NCBI GenBank assembly: GCA_031285625.1
Contig: JAITVV010000043.1
Location: forward strand, 1 to 64,000
Source of the DNA: Prevotella sp.
Lineage (GTDB): Bacteria > Bacteroidota > Bacteroidia > Bacteroidales > Dysgonomonadaceae
DNA: 64,000 bases
Reading direction: 5' to 3'
Shown: positions 29,701 to 38,927 of the stretch, piece by piece
Numbering within the stretch: the first letter of the stretch is position 1
Layout of the letters: each line of letters starts with the position of its first letter
Notes under the pieces: model-generated
Seen by the model: the letters and a program-made list of their open reading frames with translations, nothing else
The model's database searches: none
What the model was told of the DNA's origin: nothing
Position numbers and translations under genes: made by a program

Positions 29701-29931
29701 GTTCTCGGTATGCTACCAATGGTTATTGCATCTGGTCCGGGTTCAGCCAGCAGACACTCTATAGGTACAGGAGTATTTTTCGGTATGATTGTAGCCATTA
29801 CTTTAGGAATTATACTAGTACCATTCTTTTTTGTAATGGTGTACAAAGTGAAAAATAAGCTCAAAATACCGGAACTAAGTTTTCCTAAATTCCTGAAGAT
29901 TAAAAAACTTATAAAAAGAGATGAGAAGTAA
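26782..29931 (+). CDS. RND multidrug efflux pump, HAE1 family (AcrB/MexB type)
   Basis: 1049 residues, standard length. Twelve membrane helices are expected. The opening MKPGFFIDRPVLSTVLSLLI and the porter-domain start (LPIEQYPQITPPVVKISASYSGANA) are typical. The proton-relay Asp pair is present in GIVVDDAIVVVENVERIM (about 405-422). PAMCALIL, GLAAKNAILIVEFAK and the Gly-rich GPGSASRHSIGTGVFFGMI mark the second half. It extrudes hydrophobic drugs, bile salts or similar compounds from periplasm or membrane in exchange for protons. Middle gene of a three-gene operon. Confidence 0.96.
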   Translation: MKPGFFIDRPVLSTVLSLLIVIIGIIGLILLPIEQYPQITPPVVKISASYSGANATTVSQAVATPIEQELNGTPGMIYMESSSSNSGGLSITVTFDVNTNADLAAVEIQNRVKLAENRLPAEVLQNGITVEKQAPGQLMTIALTSDDPKYDEIYLSNYATINILDVIRRIPGVGRVSNAGSRYYGMQIWVYPDRLASFGLTIKDLQDALKDQNRESAAGELGKQPIVNVDVSMPITAQGRLSTVNEFEDIVVKANNDGSFIRMRDVARVSLEASSYSTESGLNGKYATMLSIYLLPGANAMEVAEEVKSAMVQIKQDFPEGLDYLVPFDMTEYIGESIHEVYKTLFEALALVIIVVFLSLQNWRAAMIPIVAVPISLIGTFGFMLMMGFSLNMLTLLGLVLAIGIVVDDAIVVVENVERIMEQKGVNAREATHRAMNELAGALIATSLVLAAVFVPVSFLDGITGALYRQFSVTIVVSVLISAVVALTLSPAMCALILRPSKKKKHFIFRKINIWLGKGNKKYASILLKVINNPRRTMAAFGMVLVFIFVLNKIVPTSFIPQEDQGYFTVELEMPEGTTLERMRTVTDRAITYLDTHDAVEYVQNVTGSSPRVGTNQGRTTLTVILKSWKERSVGVDEVMREAQKEFYNYPEIRAFVSRPPAIPGLGSAGGVEMKLQARSDAKWEDLVAATDTFMYYANKSKSMSNVSSSLQSEIPQLYFDVDRDQAMLLGVPMSDIFSTMKAYLGSVYVNDFNMFNRIYKVYIQADQSYRATANDINLFFVKTKNGEMVPLTALGKTSYTTGPGNITRFNMYTSSSMQVTPAAGHSSGQVMNDIVSIANEHLPSNIGIAWSGLSFQEQKASGQTGVVLALVFIFVFLFLAALYESWTVPISVILSLPIAALGAFVGIWILGLDNDVYFQIGLVTLIGLAAKNAILIVEFAKIQVDAGMQPIFAAMQAAKLRFRPILMTSLAFVLGMLPMVIASGPGSASRHSIGTGVFFGMIVAITLGIILVPFFFVMVYKVKNKLKIPELSFPKFLKIKKLIKRDEK

Positions 29932-31303
29932 ACTTATATATATAGCAACCATTTTACTGGTCTTATTTTCATCATGTAAAATAGGGCAAAAATATAAGCA
30001 ACCCGAAATGGATATTCCTCAGACATTTGAATCGAGAGGAATGGTAGAGGGAAATGCTTCTGATATAGGATGGAGTACGCTCTATCAGGATACTGTCTTG
30101 CAAGGCCTGATTACAAATGCTCTCGATCACAACAAGGATATGCTCGTTGCTGCCGCCCGTATAAAAGAAATGGCGGCAAACAAACGAATCTCCTTCGCAG
30201 GTTTATTTCCAGAGATCGGAGGAGAAGTAACCGGACAAAAAGAATATCTAAACTATGGCGGAGATAATAAAACTTATGATCCGGAGTTCAGGGCAAACCT
30301 GAATATAGGATGGGAACTCGATATTTGGGGGAAACTGCGATGGGCTAATGAAGCAGGTATTGCCGCATATATGCAAACAGTGGAAGCACAGAGAGCAATG
30401 CATCTTACTATTGTGGCACAAGTAGCTCAAGTCTACTTCGAGCTGAAAGCACTGGACAGGGAGCTCGAGATCGTAAAACAAACCCTGGAAGCCAGACGCG
30501 AAGGTGTAAGGTTTGCAAAGCTTCGCTATGAAGGTGGATTGACCTCTGAAATTCCTTATCGCCAAAGTCTTGTAGAATTGGCACGTACTGAAACAATGAT
30601 CCCAAACCTGGAAAATGAAATAAAGCTGAAAGAAAATGATTTGTTTGTACTGGTAGGGGAATTTCCGGTTGGAACAATACAAAGATCCGGAGGAGAAGAC
30701 ATAAGTCATCAACAGATACCGCAAAACCTCCCGGTAGACTTACCTTCGTCACTATTAAAACGCCGTCCTGATATGATACAGGCAGAGCAAAAGCTAATAG
30801 AAGCAAATGCAGAGGTAGGTATCGCACATACAGAGATGTTTCCTTCGCTCAGGCTGACTGGCAGGTTAGGTCTCGAAAACGATGAACTAACAGATTTTAT
30901 CAAAAGTCCTACGTGGTTTATTTCCGGCATATTAACCGGTCCGATATTCAATATGGGAAAGAATAAAGCCAAGCATAACGCAGCGAAGGCAGCCTATGAA
31001 CAAGAAGTTTATACATACGAAAAATCTGTATTGAATGCATTTAAAGAGGTGAATAACTCAATCAATACTTTCAATAAGATGAAAGAAGTATACCGTTCGC
31101 AGGAGGCTCTATATAACTCTGCAAAATCATACCACGAACTAGCTAAATTACAGTATGTAAACGGAATCGTAAGCTACATTGATGTATTAGATGCTCAGCG
31201 TCAGTTATTTGATGCAGAAATAGCCTTAAATACTGCAATACTGAACGAGTTGACATCTGTAGTATCTTTATACAAAGCTTTGGGCGGTGGTATCATAAAA
31301 TAA
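29921..31303 (+). CDS. RND efflux outer-membrane factor (OprM/TolC-like lipoprotein)
   Basis: 460 residues. Lipoprotein signal with Cys19 (LVLFSSCKIG), as in the NodT/OprM branch. Two repeated helical OEP halves (about 60-250 and 265-455) contain NIGWELDIWGKLRWANEA and LLKRRPDMIQAEQKLIEANAEVGIA, and the closing VNGIVSYIDVLDAQRQLFDAEI is diagnostic. It forms the trimeric exit duct. It overlaps the pump gene by 11 bp. The operon is followed by the nested palindromic repeat 31321-31479, which may end transcription. Confidence 0.94.
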   Translation: MRSKLIYIATILLVLFSSCKIGQKYKQPEMDIPQTFESRGMVEGNASDIGWSTLYQDTVLQGLITNALDHNKDMLVAAARIKEMAANKRISFAGLFPEIGGEVTGQKEYLNYGGDNKTYDPEFRANLNIGWELDIWGKLRWANEAGIAAYMQTVEAQRAMHLTIVAQVAQVYFELKALDRELEIVKQTLEARREGVRFAKLRYEGGLTSEIPYRQSLVELARTETMIPNLENEIKLKENDLFVLVGEFPVGTIQRSGGEDISHQQIPQNLPVDLPSSLLKRRPDMIQAEQKLIEANAEVGIAHTEMFPSLRLTGRLGLENDELTDFIKSPTWFISGILTGPIFNMGKNKAKHNAAKAAYEQEVYTYEKSVLNAFKEVNNSINTFNKMKEVYRSQEALYNSAKSYHELAKLQYVNGIVSYIDVLDAQRQLFDAEIALNTAILNELTSVVSLYKALGGGIIK

Positions 31304-31320
31304 GATCTTCTAAGAATAAG

Positions 31321-31479
31321 AAAGAGGGTGTGTCAAAAGTAAAACAGCGCTATCAAAGTGTTAGCCTCTTTGTCATCCTGAGTGTAACGAAGGATCTCGA
31401 CTCTCCATACACGAGATGTTTCACTCCGTTCAACATGACAAAAAGAAAGTGAAAATTACTTTTGACACAGCCTCTTTTT
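31321..31479. repeat. Nested palindromic repeat (family 2), intact copy, possible bidirectional terminator
   Basis: Outer arms: AAAGAGGGTGTGTCAAAAGT (from 31321) pairs with ACTTTTGACACAGCCTCTTT (to 31477) with two mismatches. Inside lies a second imperfect palindrome (31369-31442): TTTGTCATCCTGAG and GAAGGATCTCG on the left, ACACGAGATGTTTCACTCC and CAACATGACAAA on the right. It occupies the gap between the convergent efflux and AsmA genes. Related but less complete copies occur at 47951-48090 and 53249-53320. Confidence 0.8.
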
Positions 31480-31495
31480 CCTATCACAAAATAAT

Positions 31496-34150
31496 CTATT
31501 GATTATCAGCTTCTAATTTCTTTATTTGCTCTTCTGCTTTATCTCTTAAATTTTGTCCCTGCTTTTTAGATTCATCTACTATCTTCTTACCAGCCGCCTC
31601 AGCAGCTTTCTTAGCAATAGGATTACTTCCTGCCTTTTCAACTAAAGCCTTGGACTGCTTTTCAGCTTCGGCCTCCAATTTCTTTGCAGCCGCATCCGCT
31701 TCTGTTCTCAGTTTCTCGATCTGCTTTGTTTTTTCTTCTGATAGTTTAGCTGATACATCCCCTCTTTTTTCACCACCTAACAGTTCATTTACAACTGATG
31801 AAGCAGCACCGGATACCAGCGATTTTGTATCCACTCCGATCTTAGGACTCGTAAATGTACCGCCAATAGTGATAGGCACAGCATTCACATAGTTATTTGC
31901 CATAGATTTAGGTAGAGTAACAGTACCCTTATAGTCGATGCTCTGATCCAGTCCTGTAGAACCTTCAAGCTTCATAACACCGCCATCTCCAAAATTCACA
32001 TTAAATGGTTTTGTATTTAGTTTTCCATTGTCAATAGAGAAAGGTAGGTTCAGATCTTTAGTAGAAAATGATTTTAAAGCATCTGTCTTCAATGCTGAAG
32101 ATAGTGCGGTCAGAGCCTCAACACCTTCAATTTTAAGATCATTTGTTTGTATAGCGCCACTACCTGTCAAAGCAGCCAGGGTTTGCATGATACTTTCTCC
32201 CAATGAAGTATTGAATTTCAAATTCATAGAATATGTGCCTGCTAGCTTCTCAAATATAGGGGCAAATTTCTGTACAGATTCAACAGACTTGAATGTCTCC
32301 GCAAAAGAAACTTTTGACAAAGCCAGGTCAAAGTCCACTTTAGGATTCTGTGGGTCAGAGGTATTGTATGTACCACTCACTTTACACGAGCCACCTAATG
32401 CATTAGCACCTACATTATTCAAAGTAAGGATTCCATTCTTAACAGTCATATTCCCGGCCATATTTGTGATGTTCATCTTACCGTACACTATCTGGCTTAG
32501 AGCTGCGCTCAGCGTAAAATCTATATTCTTAGGTATTATTATATCCTCGGATGTTGTGGTCTCTGTTTCTTCCGTTCCGGCAGTCTCACTACTTATAAAA
32601 TCATTTGCATTCAGATAAGTTGATTTAATATTCAATTGTCCCTTCAGCGTCTGATCTTTCAATGCATAAGCAATAAAGTTCTCTAAACGCCCTGTTGCCG
32701 AGATATCGTTTTTGCCGATCTTTACATCCAGAGCCGGTAAGTTCACATAACGTGGAGTAAATTCCAAAGAAGCATTATTAATCAATACTTCGGGCATATC
32801 TGTAGCCTTATATACCATACTACTCAACTTAAGGTTACCCGAAGCGGATACATTCTCGTATTGTTCTTTTTCTATCGCAGACATTCTGGTTGCGATATTT
32901 ATATCGGCACTAATTTTACCATTCAACTCTGTACCCTTCTCCAGTGGATAAACTTCCTTGATCATACCCAGATCGATAGTACCGTTTGCATGTGCTTTCA
33001 GGTTAGGATCACTCATCGGAGTAGTGATATTCAGATTTCCACTAAACGGATTTCCAGCCAGATTAAACCCGAATTTGTTAATGTCAACTATCATATTATC
33101 AAGGGAACCACCTTTGCTGGCTATAGCCATATTAACATTGATATTATTAACCGATTTAGGCAAAGAGGGATATTGAAACATTGCATCGTTTACAATTATT
33201 TTCACATCAAATGCAGGATAATTATCTCCTTGCATCAGCCCTTTAATATATGCATCCAAAGAAGCCGTCCCGGATGTTTTTACATCTTTAAAATCAGAAG
33301 TATACATTGCAGGAACGAGTGACAATATATCTTTAAATTCGGTATTCGGAGCATTTAATTTCAAATCGAAATCCATGTCTTCATAATCTTTCCCGACCAT
33401 TGCAAAAGTTCCGTCTATGGACGCCTTCAAATCATTCAACTGTAATTTGCTTTCCTTAAAAGTAAATTTCATGTTATCCAGATTTGCACTGATTGACGCA
33501 TCTGCAATACCCTGAATTTTATTCAGATATGGAATTCCATCCATAATGAAGGTAACTTCGCCAATAGTGGAACTTGTATTCAATGTAGTTTCACTTGCTG
33601 AAAAATCTCCGGATATTTCACCATTCCATTTACTCAGCATCATCTTCATCTTCGTCGAATCATTCTGATAAATAACATTACAGTCATTTAATGATATCTT
33701 TTTCAGACTCATCTTAAATGGTGAAGATGCTTCAGTATCTGTTGTAGTTGTCGAATCGGCTTTCATTATATCCCAGTTAGTACGGCCGTCGGCCAAGACC
33801 TTAGCCAAAACGGATGCCTTATCCAGGTTTATTTTAGAAATGTTGTATTCACTACCAAACAAGCTCATCAGATCAATTGTTACACTAGCTGATTTAGCCT
33901 GTAACAATGTGTCTTTCTCAAAATCTCCAATCCCGACAACTGTTGTATTATCTAAAGAAAGTGTTGCATTAGGGAAGTTTGAGAATAAATTCAGCCCGAA
34001 ATCCTGAATATTTACCGTTGCATTTAATTGTTCATTTGCTGCATTCACTACAGCCGTTTTAATTTTGTCCTTAAAAATAAAAGGAACGGCAATCATTGCT
34101 ACTATCACAATAACAATAATAACACCAATAATGGTAAGTAGTTTTTTCAT
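31496..34150 (-). CDS. AsmA-family inner-membrane-anchored protein
   Basis: 884 residues. One N-terminal membrane helix (about 4-27, LLTIIGVIIVIVIVAMIAVPFIF) is followed by KTAVVNAANEQLNATVNIQD and SLFSNFPNATLSLDN-type segments, the AsmA N-terminal signature. A long repetitive beta region follows (about 60-780), and a strongly helical Lys/Glu/Ala-rich tail (about 790-884: KTKQIEKLRTEADAAAKKLE) predicts coiled coil. AsmA-like proteins span the periplasm as lipid-transfer bridges and affect outer-membrane biogenesis. The coiled-coil tail is an addition I cannot assign to a partner. Likely monocistronic. Confidence 0.88.
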   Translation of the reverse strand: MKKLLTIIGVIIVIVIVAMIAVPFIFKDKIKTAVVNAANEQLNATVNIQDFGLNLFSNFPNATLSLDNTTVVGIGDFEKDTLLQAKSASVTIDLMSLFGSEYNISKINLDKASVLAKVLADGRTNWDIMKADSTTTTDTEASSPFKMSLKKISLNDCNVIYQNDSTKMKMMLSKWNGEISGDFSASETTLNTSSTIGEVTFIMDGIPYLNKIQGIADASISANLDNMKFTFKESKLQLNDLKASIDGTFAMVGKDYEDMDFDLKLNAPNTEFKDILSLVPAMYTSDFKDVKTSGTASLDAYIKGLMQGDNYPAFDVKIIVNDAMFQYPSLPKSVNNINVNMAIASKGGSLDNMIVDINKFGFNLAGNPFSGNLNITTPMSDPNLKAHANGTIDLGMIKEVYPLEKGTELNGKISADINIATRMSAIEKEQYENVSASGNLKLSSMVYKATDMPEVLINNASLEFTPRYVNLPALDVKIGKNDISATGRLENFIAYALKDQTLKGQLNIKSTYLNANDFISSETAGTEETETTTSEDIIIPKNIDFTLSAALSQIVYGKMNITNMAGNMTVKNGILTLNNVGANALGGSCKVSGTYNTSDPQNPKVDFDLALSKVSFAETFKSVESVQKFAPIFEKLAGTYSMNLKFNTSLGESIMQTLAALTGSGAIQTNDLKIEGVEALTALSSALKTDALKSFSTKDLNLPFSIDNGKLNTKPFNVNFGDGGVMKLEGSTGLDQSIDYKGTVTLPKSMANNYVNAVPITIGGTFTSPKIGVDTKSLVSGAASSVVNELLGGEKRGDVSAKLSEEKTKQIEKLRTEADAAAKKLEAEAEKQSKALVEKAGSNPIAKKAAEAAGKKIVDESKKQGQNLRDKAEEQIKKLEADNQ

Positions 34151-34262
34151 AATTTTGTTTGTTTATGTAATTTGTCATTTGTCCTTACATTGTAAACGAA
34201 TTGTTCACAACTTTCTTATGTATGTGTTAAGAATAAGATGGAAAATATTATAAAAAGTTTAA

Positions 34263-35156
34263 TCACGATCTTATAAACCGGGCATATACACTTAGTGGCA
34301 GGTGCTTCCCCGACCTGTCCGGTACGATCAATTCGCCATACTGGCAATTATTGACATCCGGAAAATAATCTTTTATAAGATTTTCAGCAATTACAGCAGA
34401 GAAGCCCATCGAATATAAATTTAAAATAAGGAATGAGTGGGCTTTTTCCAGAAGTTCACCACAAAGGGACATCAACTCTGCTATATTCTCTTCCAAAATC
34501 CATTTTTCACCATCAGGACCTCGTCCATATGCAGGCGGATCAAGAATAATTCCGTTATACTTTTTACCTCTCTTCACCTCACGGCGGCAAAATTTCAATG
34601 CATCCTCTACAATCCAGCGTATATTATCTAAGCCGGATGTTTCCATGTTTTCACGTGACCATGTAATCACCTGCTTCACAGAATCGACATGAGTTACATC
34701 CGCACCTCCGCTTTTAGCTGCAATAGAAGCGCCACCTGTATATGCAAAGAGATTTAATACTTTCGGCTCCGGTGTATTCAGGTTTTGTATTGTATCATAT
34801 ATAAAATCCCAGTTTTCAGACTGCTCCGGGAAAATACCGACGTGTTTGAAAGAAGTTAATCCCAGACGAAATTTAAGCTTCATTGCCTTGTAGTGGTAAT
34901 CAATAAACCACTGGTCGGGCATTCCTTTCTTCTGTATCCATACCCCTTTGTCGTTTCCGTCTTGTGATACCTTTCCTTTCTCTTTCTTGAAAGCAGCATC
35001 CGCCCTCTCCCATTCTGCCTCGGACAATGACTTGCGCCATACAGCCTGAGGCTCCGGACGACGGATAACGTATTTACCAAAACGTTCCAGTTTTTCGTAA
35101 TCACCCGAATCTATCAGTTCATAATCCTTCCAATGTTGCGGCTTGAGTAGTTGCAT
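34263..35156 (-). CDS. Class I SAM-dependent methyltransferase, RlmI/RlmK-like
   Basis: 297 residues from the ATG at 35156. The frame reaches a TTG at 35183, but that codon falls inside the -7 promoter box (35181-35188), so ATG 35156 is preferred. Features: Rossmann-fold motif I VLNLFAYTGGASIAAKSGGADVTHVDSVKQ (about 130-158), catalytic-site NGIILDPPAYGRGPDGEKW (about 205-223), and a basic start. No PUA domain is present, unlike E. coli RlmI. The family methylates 23S rRNA cytosines or related RNA; the exact target is inferred. It has a consensus promoter whose -33 box overlaps copy C of the 53-bp repeat. Confidence 0.85.
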   Translation of the reverse strand: MQLLKPQHWKDYELIDSGDYEKLERFGKYVIRRPEPQAVWRKSLSEAEWERADAAFKKEKGKVSQDGNDKGVWIQKKGMPDQWFIDYHYKAMKLKFRLGLTSFKHVGIFPEQSENWDFIYDTIQNLNTPEPKVLNLFAYTGGASIAAKSGGADVTHVDSVKQVITWSRENMETSGLDNIRWIVEDALKFCRREVKRGKKYNGIILDPPAYGRGPDGEKWILEENIAELMSLCGELLEKAHSFLILNLYSMGFSAVIAENLIKDYFPDVNNCQYGELIVPDRSGKHLPLSVYARFIRS

Positions 35157-35180
35157 TTGATCTTGTATTTTATTCGACTG

Positions 35181-35212
35181 CAAATTTAAGATGATTATAC
35201 TGAATAATCAAA
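35181..35212 (-). promoter_or_regulatory. Promoter for the methyltransferase gene, overlapping a 53-bp repeat copy
   Basis: On the minus strand TTTG (35209-35212), a 20-bp spacer and TAAATTTG (35181-35188) match consensus. The -33 TTTG is formed by the end of repeat copy C (35210-35262). Confidence 0.65.
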
Positions 35213-35262
35213 AAGGTGACAAAAGTGACACTTTCCAGTACATTATTAAATGTTACTTTTTC
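35210..35262 (-). repeat. 53-bp two-armed repeat, copy C
   Basis: Read on the minus strand: GAAAAAGTAACA, 20-bp variable middle, TGTCACTTTTGTCACC plus TTTTT. Same 12+20+21 layout as copies A and B. It is upstream of the methyltransferase gene and overlaps the stop codon region of the HerA-like gene. Confidence 0.85.
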
Positions 35263-36754
35263 ATTTCTTTTTAAGAAAAGCGCTAAGCAATTGTTTAGCA
35301 ATAGGTGCTAAAACCGTTGTAGCCATTCTGCTCCAAAAACGTTTATTCTCAGTTGCATTTTTCTGATCTATCTTTGCCTGCGCTTTTTGCGCCCTTTCAG
35401 CTTCTTTTTGAGCTTTAGCCTGCTCCTTAGCTTGTGCTGCCTGCTCTTTTTCGCTCAAAACACCTTGTAAACGCTCCGTGAGAATTTCGTATGCCGATTC
35501 CCTGTCGATAGCCTGAGCATAATGCCTGTACAGAATTGAACTTTCTGTCATCTTTGTTCGCTCCGATGCATCAAGCGGTCCTATCTGCCCTTCAGGAGGC
35601 AAAATATACGCTCTTTCAACCATATTCGGACGTCCTTTTTCATCTAAGAAAGAAACCAACGCTTCACCTGTTCCAAGATCAGAAATAGCCTGCTCAGTAT
35701 CAAACTTAGGATTAGCCCGGAAAGTTTGTGCTGCAACTTTCACAGCTTTCTGATCCTTTGGTGTATAAGCACGTAATGCATGTTGTACACGATTACCCAA
35801 CTGCCCTAATACAGAATCAGGAATATCAGCCGGAGTCTGAGATATAAAATAAATTCCAATCCCCTTTGAACGGATAAGGCGAACAACCTGCTCAATCTTT
35901 TCCAATAAAGCTTTTGGAGCATCTGTAAATAATAGATGAGCCTCATCAAAGAAGAATACCAGCTTAGGTTTATCCGGATCTCCCACTTCAGGCATTACTT
36001 CAAATAGTTTGGTCATCAGCCACATCAAGAATGTAGTGTATACCCTCGGGGAATTCATTAACTTATCTGATGCCAGTATATTTATTACCCCTTTCTCGCC
36101 TACAGTCTGTATAAGGTCATCTATATTCAAGTTAGGTTCTCCAAAGAAATTATCTGCACCATCATGTTCCAAAGCGATCAAGCCACGCTGAATAGCTCCG
36201 ATACTAGCTGTAGAAATATTTCCATAACTTGTAGTAAACCGACTGGCATTATTCCCCACATATTCGAGTAGTTTTTGTAAATCTTTAAGGTCAATAATCT
36301 CTAGTAATTCATCTTTCGCTATTTTGAATATAATAGTTAATACAGCCGACTGGGTATCATTCAACGACAAAAGGCGGCTTAACAGAAGTGGCCCCATATC
36401 GGCTACTGTAGCCCTGATAGGTGCCCCTTGCTCTCCAAATACATCCCAGAACTGAACGGGAAAAGCCTGAAATTTAAACCCTTTATCACTTAACTTATAC
36501 GATTCAACACGCTGTGTCACACTTTCTTTATTGCCTCCTATTGCGGCCACACCTGACAAATCACCTTTAACATCAGAAGCAAATACAGGCACTCCCATCT
36601 CGCTAAAGGTCTCAGCCAGCGTTTGCAATGTCACAGTTTTACCTGTTCCGGTTGCCCCTGTTATAAGTCCATGGCGATTAGCCATTTTAGGGACTAAACA
36701 GACTTCCTCTTCTGCCGAGATAGCTACAAAAGCCCTTTTTTCATTATCAAACAT
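35261..36754 (-). CDS. HerA-like ATPase (DUF853 family)
   Basis: 497 residues. Walker [13 protein letters not shown] (about 33-44) and Walker [14 protein letters not shown] (about 258-270) lie in the HerA/FtsK-type P-loop fold with [20 protein letters not shown], a sensor-type block. The C-terminal 80 residues are Ala/Gln/Lys-rich ([21 protein letters not shown]) and predict coiled coil, ending in a hydrophobic segment ([13 protein letters not shown]). DUF853 proteins are annotated as putative ATPases; a role in DNA processing is inferred from HerA and not shown. Repeat copy D lies 130 bp upstream of its ATG. Confidence 0.88.
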   Translation of the reverse strand: MFDNEKRAFVAISAEEEVCLVPKMANRHGLITGATGTGKTVTLQTLAETFSEMGVPVFASDVKGDLSGVAAIGGNKESVTQRVESYKLSDKGFKFQAFPVQFWDVFGEQGAPIRATVADMGPLLLSRLLSLNDTQSAVLTIIFKIAKDELLEIIDLKDLQKLLEYVGNNASRFTTSYGNISTASIGAIQRGLIALEHDGADNFFGEPNLNIDDLIQTVGEKGVINILASDKLMNSPRVYTTFLMWLMTKLFEVMPEVGDPDKPKLVFFFDEAHLLFTDAPKALLEKIEQVVRLIRSKGIGIYFISQTPADIPDSVLGQLGNRVQHALRAYTPKDQKAVKVAAQTFRANPKFDTEQAISDLGTGEALVSFLDEKGRPNMVERAYILPPEGQIGPLDASERTKMTESSILYRHYAQAIDRESAYEILTERLQGVLSEKEQAAQAKEQAKAQKEAERAQKAQAKIDQKNATENKRFWSRMATTVLAPIAKQLLSAFLKKK

Positions 36755-37061
36755 TGGATTGTATTTTTAAGTTTGTTTTTATATAAATTATAACAGTAAA
36801 TAAGCAAAAAGGTTACAACTTTATCTTTATTCACCCAACAAAATAAGATTCTAATTTTAAGCAACATACAATTAATAAAAGATAAAAAGGTGACAAAGGT
36901 GACACTTATAATATACTTTTATACTGTTACCTTTTATTGATATCTTATATCTTTATATAAGACAATTATAATAAATATTCGCGATAGAACATCTACGAAA
37001 TCAGCAACAAAAATAATGATTTATTGTAATTGTATTGAATAGAATCTGATAAAGCTTAACT
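36755..37061. other. 307-bp intergenic region with repeat copy D
   Basis: Separates the divergent HerA-like and glycosyltransferase genes. Contains copy D of the 53-bp repeat (36884-36936), a half-like element (AAAAAGGTTACAA, 36806-36818) and the glycosyltransferase promoter (37034-37064). No coding sequence is apparent. Confidence 0.65.
36884..36936 (-). repeat. 53-bp two-armed repeat, copy D
   Basis: Read on the minus strand: TAAAAGGTAACA, 20-bp middle, TGTCACCTTTGTCACC plus TTTTT. It shares with copy C the GTAACA / TGTCAC arm variant, while A, B and E have GTTACA / TGTTAC. Confidence 0.8.
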
Positions 37062-37064
37062 TTG
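37034..37064 (+). promoter_or_regulatory. Promoter for the GT-C glycosyltransferase gene
   Basis: ATTG (37034-37037), 19-bp spacer, TAACTTTG (37057-37064). The -7 box overlaps the TTG at 37062, so that codon is unlikely to be the translation start. Confidence 0.55.
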
Positions 37065-37079
37065 ACAAAAAATAATCTG

Positions 37080-38387
37080 TTGATTACAAAAAATAATATA
37101 TGGGCGTGGGCTATAGACAACCCTGTGAAAACAATAATTATCGCAGGGGTAATTATCCGTTTAGTTCTGGCAATGGTGTATCAACATATAACTTTATATC
37201 CTGATTCCGAAGATTATTTTGTATTAGCTAAGAGGTTATTGGCTTCTGATCTGTCGGGTTATGAAGGCCAGCGTTCACCGGGATACCCTGTCTTACTCGC
37301 TATAAGCAATCTTTCACCAACCATTATTATTCTATTGCAGGGATACTTTGGTATCCTCACTCTTATTCTTTTCTATAAAACTTGTCTGACTTTAGATATA
37401 AGTAAAAAAATATCACTGATCGTTACATTGATACTAGCATTTTATCTCCCGACTATATTTTTCGAATTTTCGTTGTTATCTGAAACCTTAACGCTACTGT
37501 TTACCATATTGGTTTTCTATCTTTTCATCAACATATGGAAAAATAAATCGACCCATTATTTGCTACTCGGATTATCCTGCGGATACCTTGTATTAATTAA
37601 GCCTTTCTATATTTTTTTACCCACTATATTATTCATCCTTTTTTTCTTAAAAAACCTCTCGAACAGAAAACACTTACTTAGAGCAATATATATATTAATA
37701 ATTCCGGCTATTGTGTTTCTAGGCTGGTCTTATGTAAACAAAACAAATACAGGATATTTCACATCGACCACCTTCTATGGATTTAACCTTGCTCAGAACT
37801 GTGTTAGCTTTGCCGAGAAGACTACTCCCGAATATACCGAAATAGGAGAAATATATGCTAAATACCGGGATAACAGGATATCGGATAAAGAGATCGCAAT
37901 GACAATATGGCAAGCCTATCCCGAACTGGAAGAAAAAACAGGATTATCATTTCCTGACCTATCAAAAAAATTATATGATTATAGTATTACCACTATTAAA
38001 GAAAATCCAAGAGAATATATAAAGCAGGTATTTATCTCATGGCGCGATTTCTGGAAGACTTCTTTATATTGGGAATATGATAGCGTTGCTCTACCCTACG
38101 CAAATGATATCATACTCTATATTTGTTATGCTGAAAGGATTTTGCTTCAATTTGTGAAAATAATGTTTGTGCTGCTTATCCCATATAATATTATACGAAG
38201 TATCAGGAAGTGCAAATTAACAACTGCAACAATTATCTCACTGATTGTACTCATAGCTTCTGTTTTACAGGCACTTGCCACCTATGGCACAAATTCCAGG
38301 TTCAGCTTTCCTTTTGAAGTAGTGATTGTATTATCCGTTTTACTAAATATTATCGAATACAGAAAAAAATTGGCCATACATAATTGA
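37080..38387 (+). CDS. GT-C-type membrane glycosyltransferase (GT39/ArnT-like)
   Basis: About 435 residues with some ten predicted membrane helices. The first periplasmic loop holds LYPDSEDYFVLAKRLL, an acidic motif like that of lipid-linked sugar transferases, followed by GYEGQRSPGYPVLLAI. Such enzymes transfer sugars from polyprenyl-phosphate donors to protein, lipid or polysaccharide. No ATG opens the frame; a TTG at 37062 overlaps the promoter, so TTG 37080 is chosen, with GTG 37125 as an alternative. The stop abuts the stop of the convergent lipoprotein gene. Acceptor unknown. Confidence 0.75.
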   Translation: MITKNNIWAWAIDNPVKTIIIAGVIIRLVLAMVYQHITLYPDSEDYFVLAKRLLASDLSGYEGQRSPGYPVLLAISNLSPTIIILLQGYFGILTLILFYKTCLTLDISKKISLIVTLILAFYLPTIFFEFSLLSETLTLLFTILVFYLFINIWKNKSTHYLLLGLSCGYLVLIKPFYIFLPTILFILFFLKNLSNRKHLLRAIYILIIPAIVFLGWSYVNKTNTGYFTSTTFYGFNLAQNCVSFAEKTTPEYTEIGEIYAKYRDNRISDKEIAMTIWQAYPELEEKTGLSFPDLSKKLYDYSITTIKENPREYIKQVFISWRDFWKTSLYWEYDSVALPYANDIILYICYAERILLQFVKIMFVLLIPYNIIRSIRKCKLTTATIISLIVLIASVLQALATYGTNSRFSFPFEVVIVLSVLLNIIEYRKKLAIHN

Positions 38388-38864
38388 TTATTCAGCCTTT
38401 AAATCTTCCACAGGATTCAACCCTACCTTCTCCATATATTTGAGTTGCTCGGCCAACATTTCATTTGAAATATCTATTGACTTATTATAAATCTGCGCTG
38501 CTACGTGTATTATAGAATCTTTCTTTTCCAGACGATCCAGATTTTGGTAATTAATAAATAAATCGGAAGCCTCCCCGCCTATAAGTGTAAAGTATTCATT
38601 TGCCTTTCTGTGAAATTCCTTTGCGGCATCACTCACTTCAAGACTATTCATATTTCCCATAACACGGGCTGTATTTTCTTTCAGGTTTTGAGGGCTTTGA
38701 TCAATCATATTACCCTTCAGCATACTTTCATATACTTTTTCATATTGCCTATTTATATCAAAAAAGTTTGCAGCGACTCTTTCATTATATGCATACTCTG
38801 GATTACCCGAACAAGCAGTTAGAATAACAACACTTAGAATAATGAACAAAGATTTGATTCTCAT
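38388..38864 (-). CDS. Small lipoprotein, unknown function
   Basis: 158 residues from the ATG at 38864, which starts a proper lipoprotein signal (MRIKSLFIILSVVILTAC, Cys18); the frame extends 10 codons further without a signal-like sequence. The mature part is helical with alternating charge (FFDINRQYEKVYESMLKGN, EKKDSIIHVAAQIYNKSIDI), perhaps a four-helix bundle. I recognise no named family. Divergent from the CPBP protease gene, with 63 bp between them. Confidence 0.75.
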   Translation of the reverse strand: MRIKSLFIILSVVILTACSGNPEYAYNERVAANFFDINRQYEKVYESMLKGNMIDQSPQNLKENTARVMGNMNSLEVSDAAKEFHRKANEYFTLIGGEASDLFINYQNLDRLEKKDSIIHVAAQIYNKSIDISNEMLAEQLKYMEKVGLNPVEDLKAE

Positions 38865-38927
38865 TTTGTGATTTATAATAACAATATGCGACAAATATAG
38901 GAAAAAGATAACTCAATCGACACTAAT

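Noticed and set aside
37062-37064. TTG as the start of the GT-C glycosyltransferase
   Set aside because: It lies inside the TAACTTTG promoter box; a later TTG or GTG is more credible.
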